A stretch of DNA of 33,237 nt, taken from Haloimpatiens lingqiaonensis. GTDB lineage: Bacteria; Bacillota; Clostridia; Clostridiales; Clostridiaceae. This document shows positions 7,719 through 16,709 of this stretch, piece after piece. The translations under genes and the position numbers were made by a program. The notes below the pieces were generated by a model, which was not told the origin of the DNA, did not search any database, and worked only from the letters and a program-made list of their open reading frames with translations. Within the stretch, counting starts at the first letter, position 1. Every line of letters begins with the position of its first letter. The stretch covers positions 1 through 33,237 of the forward strand of contig NZ_CABDWS010000033.1 of assembly GCF_901447495.1 (NCBI RefSeq). The letters are read 5' to 3'.

Positions 7719-9089
7719 TTAATTCTTAATTCTAAATTCTCTCCTGCTAACTCCTAAAATTACTATCAAATTAGTAATTAGCCCTATATAAATAGAACTT
7801 ATGCTGTGAAGTCCTAATAAAATCCATATTATGCTGGCTAATGTTCCACATATTATGGAATAAAAACCTGCCCTCTTGTGTATTTTATCCTTAAAAAATA
7901 TTGCAAATATAGTAGGTATAAATATAGGCACTGCTCTAAATATCATAGATAAAAATCCCCAGTTTAATATCATAGAGTCTTGATTATTAATAACTATAAA
8001 GAAAGTTGCTATTCCTATTACAATTATAGAAAGTCTCAATACCAAAAGCTCTTTTTTATCATCAGCTTTTTTATCAATCAATTGCTTATAAACATCCTTA
8101 ACAAACATTGTAGATATACCCAGAGTAAGTCCTGCTCCTGTAGCCATAGATGATATAAGTACCGTAGCTATAGACACTCCTGCCAATGCTGGATTTAGAT
8201 AATTTACTAAAAATAAAGGAAAGGCCTCACTTGGAACAATACCTGGAAAATGAATTCTCATATACATGCCTATCATGGTACATACTATTCCCACAGGGAA
8301 AACTAAAGAAGCTACTATAAAGGCACTTATTTTTGATACCTTTTCGCTTTTCCCAGACATTATAGCTTGAAAATAAGTTTGGGTAGATAATATGCCCACT
8401 ACTGTTGAAAATCCAGAGGCTAAATCCTCAAATACCCCATCACTAAATAAATTAAACCAAGGATTTTTAGGAAAAAAACTTATAATTTCCTTATGAGCTC
8501 CAAATTTAAAAATAAGAATAATTCCGCATATAATGCTTGTGCCATACAATAATACAGTCTTTATTCCACCAACTAAAGTACTTCCCCAAAAACCGCCGAA
8601 TACCACATATACCACTAAAAGCACCACCACCATAAGAGCTGTTATATTTACGTCTATTCCAAAAATAGCTGTAAATAAAGCTATACATGCTATAATTTGT
8701 CCATTTATATGTATAAACATGCCAATTGAAAGCAATATACTAGAAGAAGTCCTGGCTTTTTCACCATAGGTATTTCCTATTATCTGTGGTAGCGTCTCGG
8801 AATTCTTTTTATTAACAAGTCTAGAATATATAAGCCCTAAAATTATGCTAGCTACAGCTACTCCAGTTATAAACCATATAGCTGCTATGCCATGTTTATA
8901 TGCCATCTGTGCTGTTCCAACTGTTGAAGCTCCACCTATTATAGCTCCCATAAGCATACTGGTGACACCAATAACCCCAAGTCCATCTCCTCCTCTTATA
9001 AAATCCTTAGAATTCTTCACCTTTGTCTTCCCTAAATATCCTGCCACTGCTGTTAAAATTAAAGTAATTAATGCACTAACTAAAATCAA
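7719..9089 (-). CDS. Sodium:solute symporter (SSF family)
   Basis: This integral membrane symporter uses the sodium gradient to import a small solute. Its 456 residues have about 13 hydrophobic helices. The SSF fold is shown by GLGVIGVTSMLMGAIIGGAS near the N-terminus, a GFWGSTLVGG segment and the GAGLTLGIST region. The substrate is unknown; the divergent neighbour is D-serine ammonia-lyase, so an amino acid is conceivable but unproven. The start is TTG, chosen because AAGGGG lies 8 bases upstream. The C-terminal coding end lies inside the TTAATTCT microsatellite, so its length could vary between strains. Confidence 0.88.
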   Translation of the reverse strand: MILVSALITLILTAVAGYLGKTKVKNSKDFIRGGDGLGVIGVTSMLMGAIIGGASTVGTAQMAYKHGIAAIWFITGVAVASIILGLIYSRLVNKKNSETLPQIIGNTYGEKARTSSSILLSIGMFIHINGQIIACIALFTAIFGIDVNITALMVVVLLVVYVVFGGFWGSTLVGGIKTVLLYGTSIICGIILIFKFGAHKEIISFFPKNPWFNLFSDGVFEDLASGFSTVVGILSTQTYFQAIMSGKSEKVSKISAFIVASLVFPVGIVCTMIGMYMRIHFPGIVPSEAFPLFLVNYLNPALAGVSIATVLISSMATGAGLTLGISTMFVKDVYKQLIDKKADDKKELLVLRLSIIVIGIATFFIVINNQDSMILNWGFLSMIFRAVPIFIPTIFAIFFKDKIHKRAGFYSIICGTLASIIWILLGLHSISSIYIGLITNLIVILGVSRREFRIKN

Positions 9090-9217
9090 TTTAACATCCC
9101 CTTAAAAATTTTAATGCCCCATTTAATCTTATCACAAATAATATAATGTAAATCAAAAGATTTGATTATTTAGCATATTGAGACTTGACATATTTATATT
9201 ATATAATTTAAATATAT

Positions 9218-9474
9218 GACTAACCTACAATACATTGAAATTATAAAATTTCTCCTCCATGGCTTACATAAGAATTCAGAACAATAAATTTAATTTAAGA
9301 AACAGAGCTCTTAGCTTCAGATGGAGTTTTTACTTCATCTGAAGGTTAGAGATCGTTATCCAGGGACTTAGCTGCCGTTAACTTCCACTTTGTTAGAAGT
9401 GGGAGTGTTACGGCAGGTAGTCATCGGATAAATTTTATAATTTAGGTAATGTAATGCTCTTTTGTGGGATAATC
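9218..9474. mobile_element. R1 copy C, split by a second element
   Basis: The ends (GACTAACC at 9218 and GGGATAATC ending 9474) are inverted and match copy B. The middle shares ATTTAATTTAAGAAA and TAATGTAATG. About 130 bases starting CAGAGCTC interrupt it. AATATAT stands on both sides (9211-9217 and 9475-9481), a possible target duplication, though AT-rich. It lies between the divergent symporter and dsdA genes, within 30 bases of the dsdA start. Confidence 0.65.
9303..9432 (+). mobile_element. Two-hairpin element (IS200/IS605-like, palindrome-associated), copy 1
   Basis: The inserted piece starts CAGAGCTCTTAG and ends CATCGGATAAA. Near its left end CTTCAGATG and CATCTGAAG form a perfect 9-bp hairpin; near its right end CTGCCGT/ACGGCAG plus CTTCCAC-type pairs form a larger one. 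There is no coding frame. Subterminal hairpins and lack of a target duplication fit IS200/IS605-derived non-autonomous elements. A shorter relative is at 12980. Confidence 0.65.
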
Positions 9475-9503
9475 AATATATAATATAAGAAAGAAGGGAT
9501 TTC

Positions 9504-10829
9504 ATGGGGAATGAATTTATTTGCGGCAAATCTATAAATGCTTGGATTAAAGAATATCCAATAATCAAGGACCTAGTGGATACAAAGGAAGTATTTTGGC
9601 TAAATAAAAAATACACCAACTTTGAAAAGGCAATGAATAAAATTTCTCTAGGTGAAGATGATGTAAAAGACGCTGAAGATAGACTTCTTAGATTTGCTCC
9701 TCTTATAGCAAAACTATTTCCTGAAACTGAGAAATTAAACGGAATCATAGAATCTCCACTTATAGAAATATCAAAAATGAGAAGTAAAATGGAAACCATT
9801 TTCAATACAACTATCCCCAATAAACTTCTATTAAAATGTGACAGTCACTTAGCCATAGCTGGCTCCATAAAAGCAAGAGGTGGCATATACGAAGTTTTAA
9901 AACATGCTGAGACAATAGCCATGGAAAATGATTTGTTGCACATAGAAGATGACTATTCAAAATTAAGTGAAAAAAAATATAGAGATTTCTTTAGTAAATA
10001 CACTATACAAGTAGGCTCCACTGGGAACCTTGGTTTAAGTATAGGCATAACCAGTGCAAAAATAGGTTTCAATGTGATAGTTCACATGTCCAAAGACGCT
10101 AAACAGTGGAAAAAAGATTTGCTTAGAAGCAAAGGGGTTACTGTAATGGAGTATGAGTCTGATTATAGTAAAGCTGTAGAAGAAGGTAGAAAGCTTTCTA
10201 ATAAAAATCCTAATAGCTACTTTATAGATGATGAAAATTCAAAAGATCTTTTCCTTGGCTACAGCGTTGCCGCGGGAAGACTAAAAAAACAATTAGAAAA
10301 AATGAATATAGTAGTAGATAGTGACCATCCTCTATTCGTATATCTACCTTGTGGAGTGGGTGGCGGTCCTGGTGGAGTAGCCTTTGGTTTAAAGCTAATT
10401 TTTAAAGACAATGTACACTGTTTCTTTGCAGAACCTACTCATTCTCCATGCATGTTAATGGGTATGTACACAGAAATGCACCAAAACGTATGCGTACAAG
10501 ACTTCGGCATAGACAACATAACTGCCGCTGACGGATTAGCTGTTGGACGTCCTTCTGGTTTTGTAGGTAAAACTTTAGAAGAATTATTAAGCGGCATTTA
10601 TACTATAGATGATGAAAAATTACACTCTCTTCTAAAAAATATTAGAACTGAGGAAAACATAAAATTAGAGCCTTCAGCCTGCGCAGGCTTAATAGGCCCT
10701 GTTAAATTAATGCAAAATATAAACTCACTAAAATCTCCTTTATACAAAGACATAACAACTAAATTACCAAATTCTATTCATATATGCTGGGCCACTGGCG
10801 GAAGCTTAGTTCCCGAAAACACTTTATAA
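9504..10829 (+). CDS. dsdA: D-serine ammonia-lyase (D-serine dehydratase)
   Basis: This PLP enzyme converts D-serine to pyruvate and ammonia in the cytoplasm. Its 441 residues match the family length. PLP binds through Lys123 in [19 protein letters not shown] (172-181) and the phosphate-cradling CGVGGGPGG (283-291) are intact. The closing [11 protein letters not shown] is also typical. The start follows AAGAAGGG. It may give resistance to or growth on D-serine; no dsdC-type regulator is next to it. The promoter region is occupied by a nested pair of repeat elements. A hairpin overlaps the stop codon. Confidence 0.95.
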   Translation: MGNEFICGKSINAWIKEYPIIKDLVDTKEVFWLNKKYTNFEKAMNKISLGEDDVKDAEDRLLRFAPLIAKLFPETEKLNGIIESPLIEISKMRSKMETIFNTTIPNKLLLKCDSHLAIAGSIKARGGIYEVLKHAETIAMENDLLHIEDDYSKLSEKKYRDFFSKYTIQVGSTGNLGLSIGITSAKIGFNVIVHMSKDAKQWKKDLLRSKGVTVMEYESDYSKAVEEGRKLSNKNPNSYFIDDENSKDLFLGYSVAAGRLKKQLEKMNIVVDSDHPLFVYLPCGVGGGPGGVAFGLKLIFKDNVHCFFAEPTHSPCMLMGMYTEMHQNVCVQDFGIDNITAADGLAVGRPSGFVGKTLEELLSGIYTIDDEKLHSLLKNIRTEENIKLEPSACAGLIGPVKLMQNINSLKSPLYKDITTKLPNSIHICWATGGSLVPENTL

Positions 10830-10857
10830 GAATGTTGCGACGCAACATTCTTATAAT
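10825..10857 (+). terminator. Perfect hairpin over the dsdA stop codon
   Basis: Sixteen bases on each side (TTATAAGAATGTTGCG and its complement) are separated by a single A. The dsdA stop lies inside the left arm. There is no T run, so it may protect the mRNA 3' end rather than terminate. Confidence 0.5.
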
Positions 10858-11437
10858 TGACAATTGAGAATTGACAATGGACAATGAAGGATGACTTTCC
10901 TCCACTGCGTTACGGAAAATCTTTTATTGGCAGTAGCCAGCGAAAATATAGAAATATTAAATATCAAATATCAAATATCAATTAATGTTGAAATTCCTAT
11001 GGAATTTCTTAAATTAGAATTTGTGGAGGAAGTAAGAATTAAGTAAGAGGTAAAAAATAAGAAGTAATAGTGAATGAAGATTTTCCTCCATTATGTTATG
11101 GAAAATCTCTAATTAAATAAATATAATAATAAAACAAGCCAATAGGTAAAAAACTCTTTGAGTTTTATCCTTAACTCTTACTTCTTAACTTTTACCTATT
11201 ACTTATCTACAAACTAAGATTTATTAAGATTTATACAATCAACTGCCTTACGGCAAAATGAATCGAATTTTAATTACTATTTTATTTTAACAAATATCAT
11301 ATAACTTTTCGAAAGGCTCCGCCTAAAAAATATTATGAGCGCTTTTCTATTTATAAATTAAAGATTTTCCGTAACGCAGTGGAGGAAAATCCTCCTTTAG
11401 TAGGCCGTTCTCTACCCACGAAGTAAGTATTCTGTAA
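10858..11437. repeat. Gene-free gap built of dispersed repeats (family R3)
   Basis: The stretch holds ATTGACAAT direct repeats (10855-10885), two solo copies of a GATTTTCC...GGAAAATC imperfect palindrome (10890-10922 and 11083-11112), and a longer R3 copy in reverse orientation (about 11205-11400). That copy contains AATATTATGAGCGC, an AGGCTCCGCC segment and TGCCTTACGGCA. A related copy in the other orientation is at 17998-18247. No coding frame is convincing. Confidence 0.6.
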
Positions 11438-11440
11438 CTG

Positions 11441-11672
11441 AAAAATCTGCTTTTAATGGAGTGATAAATGTGAAATTTTGGACTATTGAACTAGCCCTAG
11501 AACTTCTTTATTTGTCCATTTAAAGCACCGTTAAGAAGTTTTCATTGCCTGAGCGAGGCACGAGTGAGTTTGAAAACTTTAGGGGTTTTAAATGGACAAA
11601 TATTAGAAGTTCTTGGCGTATTGTTCACAGTCCAAAATTTCACATTTATCACGGAATTAAAAGCAGATTTTT
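11441..11672. repeat. 232-bp imperfect inverted repeat
   Basis: The arms (about 11441-11545 and 11569-11672) match over long blocks: AAAAATCTGCTTTTAAT, GTGATAAATGTGAAATTTTG, AGAACTTCT, TTTGTCCATTTAAA and AGTTTTCA. The centre (GCCTGAGCGAGGCACGAGTGAG) is not part of the arms and holds a GCCT/AGGC mini-hairpin. It would form a very long hairpin as RNA or cruciform as DNA. It ends 22 bases from the stop of the DUF2238 gene. No protein is encoded. Confidence 0.7.
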
Positions 11673-11693
11673 CCTAGGAACTTTCTTTTCCAT

Positions 11694-12365
11694 TTATTCT
11701 TTCTTTTCTTCTTCATTTATAAAAATATCTTCATTCATACCTATAAATGACTTTAAAAGTTTCTTAAAAGTACCATCTTCATTTCTTTTGGCATAAAGAT
11801 AGCCAGAAAAAGCTGCTATCAATCCTCCTATGCCATCCACTATCAAATCCCACATAGTATCTACTAACCCTGACTTCTGCATATTTAGCCCAAAAATATT
11901 GTCCATACTAAATTCGAATATCTCCCACAAAGCTCCTACACTTAACGCAAAGGTAAATGCAAATAATCCTATGAAAAATGGACTTAAATAAACTTGCACA
12001 TTTTCATCTTTATTAAGAGTATAAATTAGTAAAAATCCCGTAAAACCTAATATAATTCCTGAAAAAGTATGAAGCATTAAGTCCCACCACCAAAATTTAA
12101 TGTAATACTCCTTCATTTCTCCCAAGTATTGAGCAGCAAATATAAATAACAATATAACTATTTGAAAACTTGGGGGCAATTTAACTCTATTCTTTTCAGC
12201 TATAATAAAAGGTAAAAATGTAAGCCATAAAGTAAGTATCGCTGTAAAAAAATTCAAATAATTTTTAGTAGCAAAACTCATTACCATTGATAGTATTAAA
12301 AGTGCTCTTATAACATTAGCTAGTACAACCTCAAATCTTTTTCCTCTTTTAATTTTAAGTTTCAT
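11694..12365 (-). CDS. DUF2238 (YjdF-like) membrane protein
   Basis: This 223-residue integral membrane protein of unknown function has about six hydrophobic helices. Family landmarks are FWWWDLMLHTFSGIILG, ALWEIFEFSMDNIFG and DTMWDLIVDGIGGLIAA, with conserved acidic and His residues inside or next to the membrane that could bind a metal or lipid headgroup. The start follows GGGAGGGG. The tail is charged and cytosolic. The gene is alone on its strand; the large inverted repeat follows it. Confidence 0.8.
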   Translation of the reverse strand: MKLKIKRGKRFEVVLANVIRALLILSMVMSFATKNYLNFFTAILTLWLTFLPFIIAEKNRVKLPPSFQIVILLFIFAAQYLGEMKEYYIKFWWWDLMLHTFSGIILGFTGFLLIYTLNKDENVQVYLSPFFIGLFAFTFALSVGALWEIFEFSMDNIFGLNMQKSGLVDTMWDLIVDGIGGLIAAFSGYLYAKRNEDGTFKKLLKSFIGMNEDIFINEEEKKE

Positions 12366-12556
12366 CTAAACCCCTCCCTACATTTAAATATACAATTAAT
12401 GAATTATAAAACCCAATATATCTATGTATATTTTTTGTTAATATTTTATTAATTATAAGTTATAATAGTTAAATTAAAGCTATAATTGTACTTAAAATAG
12501 CAAATATATAAAGTATATAGTTTATGTACTAAGTTTATTAATAAAGGAGAATTAAT

Positions 12557-12991
12557 ATGAATTTTTTAAAAATAGATATATCTAAAGAAGCAAAGGATAA
12601 GTTACTTGAATTACTTAAGAAAAATCCTAGTTACAGTTGTGTTAAAATAGATTATTTACCTCAATGCGGCAATAGCCATTTAGATTTATGTTTAGATGAA
12701 TTTAAAAGCCAGTACATAATAGATGAAGTGGATGAGCTATTTTTTATGTATAAAGATTATATACTTCTTTATGTTTCTTCTATAAGTATAATATATGAAA
12801 ATGACAGCTTTATGTTAAAGGCTGTTCCTGTAAATAAAAGTGAAGCTAAAAAAATAGCTTCTAAGTGCTGCAAAACTTCTAACTGTAATGCTGGTTGTAG
12901 TTGTAGTAATAATTCTAATTGTACTGGTTGTTCTAGCAATAATAGTTCTAAATGTAGTAGTTGTAGTTGCGAAAATAAACAGAGCTCTTAG
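12557..12991 (+). CDS. HesB/IscA-like protein with Cys-rich tail
   Basis: Residues 1-100 resemble HesB-like proteins, an A-type iron-sulfur carrier relative: CVKIDYLPQCGNSHLDLCLDE, a VDELFFMYKDYILLYVSSISIIYEN segment and FMLKAVPV. The tail from about 106 carries some eleven Cys in a Ser/Asn-rich low-complexity sequence (CSCSNN, CTGCSSNN, CSSCSCEN), possibly a metal-binding arm. Start after AAAGGAG. The last three residues (Gln-Ser-Ser) and the stop codon come from the left end of a repeat element (12980), so the original C-terminus has probably been replaced. HesB annotation is by motif memory; the biochemical role is unknown. Confidence 0.65.
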   Translation: MNFLKIDISKEAKDKLLELLKKNPSYSCVKIDYLPQCGNSHLDLCLDEFKSQYIIDEVDELFFMYKDYILLYVSSISIIYENDSFMLKAVPVNKSEAKKIASKCCKTSNCNAGCSCSNNSNCTGCSSNNSSKCSSCSCENKQSS

Positions 12992-13040
12992 CTTCAGATG
13001 GAGTTTTTACTCCAACTGAAGCTACGTCTCTGGATAAATC
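12980..13040 (+). mobile_element. Two-hairpin element, copy 2 (short form)
   Basis: It starts with the same bases as copy 1 (CAGAGCTCTTAGCTTCAGAT and on through TTTTTACT) and ends in the same GGATAAAT, but lacks the right-hand hairpin. Its own arms pair extensively: CAGAG/CTCTG, TAGCTTCAG/CTGAAGCTA and TGGAGT/ACTCCA. The left end overlaps the final codons of the HesB-like gene. Confidence 0.65.
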
Positions 13041-13044
13041 TAAT

Positions 13045-13095
13045 TAAAAAAGAAAATGGCAAGTTACATACTTAACTTGCCATTTTCTTTTTATT
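13045..13095. terminator. Bidirectional terminator
   Basis: A perfect 16-bp stem, AGAAAATGGCAAGTTA (13051-13066) and complement (13073-13088), has A-rich DNA before and T-rich DNA after. It lies between the convergent HesB-like gene and purine permease and suits both. Confidence 0.9.
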
Positions 13096-13117
13096 TTATA
13101 TAATTGTATTAAGAAAT

Positions 13118-14407
13118 CTAAATTAAGAATTTTAGTATGAATAAAACCCCAACTACATATGCTGCTATACTTACTTCTTTATATCTTTTTGTCAATACTT
13201 TCAAGAATATATAAGAAACCATTCCAAAAGCTATACCATCAGATATACTGTATGTTAAAGGCATCATTATAATTGTGAAGAAAGCTGGTATTGCTTCTGT
13301 ATAGTCTAATAAATCAATTTCCTTTATTGGCTCCATCATGAAAAGTCCTACTAATACAAGAGCTGGTGCTGTAGCTGGTGCTGGTATCATTATAAATAGT
13401 GGTGAGAAGAATAACGCTATAGCAAACATACCTGCTGTGGATACAGCTGTAAGTCCTGTTCTTCCTCCCTCAGCTACTCCTGAGGCACTCTCTACAAAAG
13501 TACTAACTGTGCTCGTTCCAAAACAAGCTCCTAATGTAGTTCCTATTGCATCTGCAAATAGAGCTTTTTTTATTCTTGGTACATTTCCATTTTCATCCAT
13601 CATGTTTGCTTTAGTAGCTACTCCTACCAATGTTCCTATGGTATCAAACATATCCATAAAAAGTAGTGTAAATAACGCTATAAACATGTCCATGGATAAT
13701 ATATGACTCCATTGAAACTTCATAAATATAGGTGATAGTGAAGGTGGTGCACTTATTATATTATGAGGTACCTTTGTTATACCCATTGGAATTCCTATAA
13801 CTGTAGTAGCTACAATACCTATAAGTAATGCTCCTCTTGTATTTTTAGCAAGAAGTACACCAGTTATTAAAATTCCTATAAGAGCAAGTAGTGCATATCC
13901 GCTAGTAATATCACCAAGGGCCACTATGGTTCCACCTTGAGGATGTACAACTATTTTTGCATTTTCAAGTCCTATGAATGCTATAAAAAGTCCTATTCCA
14001 ACAGATATAGACTTCTTTATATTATCTGGTATTGAATCTACAATTGCCTCTCTAGCATTAAAAGCCGTTAACGCTATAAATATAAGTCCTTCTAAAAATA
14101 CCGCTGTTAAAGCAAATTGCCAACTATATCCCATTTGTTTAACAATAGTATAAGCAAAAAAAGCATTCAATCCCATACCTGGTGCTTGTGCAAAAGGTAA
14201 TTTAGCATAAAGCCCCATAACTAAAGTAGAAATTACTGCTGATAATGCAGTTGCTGTAAATACTGCGCCAAAATTCATACCTGCATCAGACAATATACCT
14301 GGATTAACCACTAGTATATATGCCATAGTCATAAATGTAGTTATGCCAGCTAATATTTCAGTTTTTGCATTTGTTCCATTTTCCTTTAATTTAAAAAATG
14401 CCTCCAT
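13118..14407 (-). CDS. NCS2-type (AzgA-like) purine permease
   Basis: This membrane transporter takes up adenine, guanine or hypoxanthine with protons. Its 429 residues form about 12-14 helices. Family marks are AGITTFMTMAYILVVNP (20-36), QAPGMGLNAFFAYT, LFMDMFDTIGTLVGVA and TALFGTSTVSTF-like sequence (here FGTSTVSTFVESASGVAEGG). The start follows AAAGGAG. Upstream are a sigma-A promoter and ACGAAC half-sites resembling PurBoxes, which agrees with purine-responsive control. No purine riboswitch is visible. The exact base cannot be told. Confidence 0.93.
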   Translation of the reverse strand: MEAFFKLKENGTNAKTEILAGITTFMTMAYILVVNPGILSDAGMNFGAVFTATALSAVISTLVMGLYAKLPFAQAPGMGLNAFFAYTIVKQMGYSWQFALTAVFLEGLIFIALTAFNAREAIVDSIPDNIKKSISVGIGLFIAFIGLENAKIVVHPQGGTIVALGDITSGYALLALIGILITGVLLAKNTRGALLIGIVATTVIGIPMGITKVPHNIISAPPSLSPIFMKFQWSHILSMDMFIALFTLLFMDMFDTIGTLVGVATKANMMDENGNVPRIKKALFADAIGTTLGACFGTSTVSTFVESASGVAEGGRTGLTAVSTAGMFAIALFFSPLFIMIPAPATAPALVLVGLFMMEPIKEIDLLDYTEAIPAFFTIIMMPLTYSISDGIAFGMVSYIFLKVLTKRYKEVSIAAYVVGVLFILKFLI

Positions 14408-14446
14408 AAATTTTCTCCTTTGTACTTAATTTTTTCAACATTGTTC

Positions 14447-14475
14447 ATATTATCAAAATAAATTTTATAAGTCAA
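14447..14475 (-). promoter_or_regulatory. Promoter of the purine permease gene
   Basis: On the minus strand TTGACT (14470-14475) and TAATAT (14447-14452) are 17 bp apart, 40 bases before the start codon. Confidence 0.7.
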
Positions 14476-14480
14476 TAAAA

Positions 14481-14640
14481 TTCACGAACATTATTTATTA
14501 TTTTATTAATAAAATTTGATTATTTACTTTGTTTTTTTATGTATAAATTTTAATTTTATATAATATTCGTGTTTATATCCTTATAAATTCTAGATTTGCA
14601 AATTATAAATATATTTTATCTGCTAATTGTTCGTATTATT
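14481..14640. promoter_or_regulatory. Cluster of PurBox-like sites
   Basis: ATTCACGAACATT (14480-14492) lies just upstream of the -35 and fits the Bacillus PurR box AWWWCCGAACWWT at 11 of 13 positions. Reverse-oriented ACGAAC or ACGAAT sites lie near 14564-14573 and 14625-14640. No PurR gene is in the window, so this is inference from known PurR regulation of purine transport. Confidence 0.4.
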
Positions 14641-14645
14641 TGGAT

Positions 14646-14682
14646 AAAAAAATAGAGAGCTAACTCCATATAGAAGTAGCTC
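14646..14682 (-). terminator. Terminator of the ECF/aminotransferase operon
   Basis: On the minus strand GAGCTA/TAGCTC (14677-14682 with 14657-14662) with inner CTTC/GGAG pairs is followed by a run of seven T (14646-14652). It lies 107 bases after the aminotransferase stop. Confidence 0.65.
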
Positions 14683-14788
14683 CTTTAAATTTATTTTGAG
14701 GTATGTTTAAAGTATATCTTTCATTTTAATAAATTAGTTCTAAAAAGCAAGTGTATTTTTTACAAAATCGTAGAAATTTTTTCATAAA

Positions 14789-15919
14789 TTAATCAAGTAC
14801 AAAACTTTGATGTAAATCCTTTTTTAAATCTATATTATGTTCCTTTAAAACACTATTCAAAGCCTTTAGTGTTAAATATAGTTTTTCTTCATAGCAATTT
14901 TCACCCATGTGACCTATTCTTATAACCTTATCCTTTAAGAAATCAAAGGCTCCAGCTATCATTATATTATGCTTATTTAACATATCTTCATAAATTTCTT
15001 TATAAGTTATGCCTTCAGGTATATTTATGGTGGTTACTGTGTTAGAAAAGCTATCTAAAGGATATAGCTCTAAACCACCTTCTATAAGGCTATGTCTAAC
15101 TCTGTGTGCTATATCTTTATGTCTTTCTATCATATTTTTATCTTTAAGCATTCTATCAAAAGCCACATCTAAAGCATATAAATCACTTATAGGCTGAGTA
15201 TATGGAAACCATTTATCTTCATACCAAGTACTCCAATTATTTAAATTTGCATAAAATCCTACTATAGGAGATTTTCTATTTTTTATTTTATTCCAAGCAT
15301 CAGAACTTATGCTTAATAAAGTTAACCCTGGAGACGCTGATATACATTTTTGTGATCCGCCTAAAGCTATATCAATATTCCATTCATCTACCTTAAACTC
15401 TTCACCACCCATACCAGCTACAGAATCTACTACTGTTATTATTCCATATTTTTTAAGAAGTGGACATAGTTTTTCCACATCATTAGTTATGCCTGATGGT
15501 GTTTCGCAATGAACTAACGTAGCAACTTTAAAGTCATTATTATTCTTTAAGAATTCCTCCAGCTCCTGATATTTTATGCCGCTTTTATAATCACCTTCAT
15601 AGTAAACTACATCCCCGCCATACATCTTAGCAAAGTCTCCAAAGCCTTTGCCAAAAATTCCATTGTGTATACACAAAACTTTATCTCCTGGTTCTATTAA
15701 AGAGGCACAAGCTGCTTCCAGTCCTAAAATTCCCTCGCCGCATAAAACCAGTACTTCATTTTCAGTATTTAAAAATCTTTTTATTTTGTCACAAAGCCCT
15801 CTATAAAATTCATAAAAATTCAAATCTAAATCCGGATTAGTAATAGGTTTCATTAATGCCCTTCTAACATCTTCATGTACATAAGTTGGACCTGGAGTCA
15901 TTATAAGTGTTTCCTGCAT
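14789..15919 (-). CDS. Class V aminotransferase (alanine-glyoxylate / serine-pyruvate type)
   Basis: This PLP enzyme transfers amino groups, most likely between alanine or serine and glyoxylate or pyruvate. From the chosen start (MQETLIMTPGPT) it has 376 residues. LVHCETPSG, VVDSVAGMGGEEF with the PLP-contacting Asp, and GGSQKCISASPG with the Schiff-base Lys191 are all intact. The start at 15919 is preferred since AGAGGGG lies 4 bases upstream; a start 12 codons earlier lacks a site. It follows the ECF gene by 74 bases with no terminator between, so the two are probably cotranscribed. A PLP enzyme next to a vitamin transporter hints at pyridoxal uptake, but that is inference. Confidence 0.9.
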   Translation of the reverse strand: MQETLIMTPGPTYVHEDVRRALMKPITNPDLDLNFYEFYRGLCDKIKRFLNTENEVLVLCGEGILGLEAACASLIEPGDKVLCIHNGIFGKGFGDFAKMYGGDVVYYEGDYKSGIKYQELEEFLKNNNDFKVATLVHCETPSGITNDVEKLCPLLKKYGIITVVDSVAGMGGEEFKVDEWNIDIALGGSQKCISASPGLTLLSISSDAWNKIKNRKSPIVGFYANLNNWSTWYEDKWFPYTQPISDLYALDVAFDRMLKDKNMIERHKDIAHRVRHSLIEGGLELYPLDSFSNTVTTINIPEGITYKEIYEDMLNKHNIMIAGAFDFLKDKVIRIGHMGENCYEEKLYLTLKALNSVLKEHNIDLKKDLHQSFVLD

Positions 15920-15993
15920 TTTACCCCTCTTTTCTTTTAATATTATATAAATCAATACCTTAAATTTGCGATTCTGCTTAATATTTCAAATTC

Positions 15994-16551
15994 CTAAAAA
16001 ACCTTAGTTTTCTTTAAAGCCGCTGCTAGCGGAATTCCTATTATAGCTCCTATAATCAATTGTGTTATATTTCCTGGAATAGATGTTGCCGGCGCTATCC
16101 AGTTACCGTATAAAATTCCCTCTGCCACATAGTATCCCACTATCATCCAAATAGATGCTAAAATTATACCTACTAAATTCCATAAAATCTTTTTTCCATT
16201 TCTATCATTAGAATTTGCCATGTTTCCTATAATATATCCCATTACTCCTCTTATTATAAAGGTAGCTGGCGCCCAAATAGCCCACTCAGATAGCAAATCA
16301 AATAGTCCCATTCCAAATGCACCTGCAATGGCTCCTTTTTTACCTCCAAATACAATAGCAGCTACAAATAACATAGCATTTCCTAAATGTATAAGTCCGC
16401 CATTTACAGCTATAGGCAATCTAATGTTAATAAACCTTGTAGCAACAAATACTAATGCAATTAAAAGTGCTGATATAACCATATCCTTTAATTTAGAATT
16501 TATCGTAGAAATCTTCCTAACCTCTGAAACTCTTTCGCTGGTATTATCCAT
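15994..16551 (-). CDS. ECF transporter S component
   Basis: This is the substrate-binding membrane subunit of an energy-coupling-factor vitamin importer; it needs a shared EcfAA'T module, which is not in the window. The 185 residues have five to six hydrophobic helices after a 25-residue polar N-terminus. The segment NGGLIHLGNAMLFVAA followed by FGGKKGAIAGAFGMGLFDLLS is typical of the ECF S family with hydroxymethylpyrimidine- or pyridoxine-type members. Start after GGAGG. It is the first gene of a unit with the aminotransferase. No riboswitch is recognisable in its leader. Confidence 0.85.
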   Translation of the reverse strand: MDNTSERVSEVRKISTINSKLKDMVISALLIALVFVATRFINIRLPIAVNGGLIHLGNAMLFVAAIVFGGKKGAIAGAFGMGLFDLLSEWAIWAPATFIIRGVMGYIIGNMANSNDRNGKKILWNLVGIILASIWMIVGYYVAEGILYGNWIAPATSIPGNITQLIIGAIIGIPLAAALKKTKVF

Positions 16552-16611
16552 AAATACGAACCTCCATCTTTAATATTATTAATCTTAATAAAGTAAATAC
16601 ATCTCACTTAC

Positions 16612-16641
16612 ATTATATATTTGTTTCATATTTTTGTTCAA
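16612..16641 (-). promoter_or_regulatory. Promoter of the ECF/aminotransferase operon
   Basis: On the minus strand TTGAAC (16636-16641) and TATAAT (16612-16617) are 18 bp apart, about 60 bases before the ECF start codon. Confidence 0.65.
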
Positions 16642-16709
16642 ATGTATCCATACACTATTTATGAAATGTTTAAATGAATATGTTAAACTCTGTAAAAACA
16701 TTATTTAAT

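Noticed and set aside
13338-13706. Antisense frame within the purine permease gene
   Set aside because: It is the shadow of a membrane-protein gene with clear family motifs and has no ribosome site. The same holds for other antisense frames, such as those within the capsid and recombinase genes.
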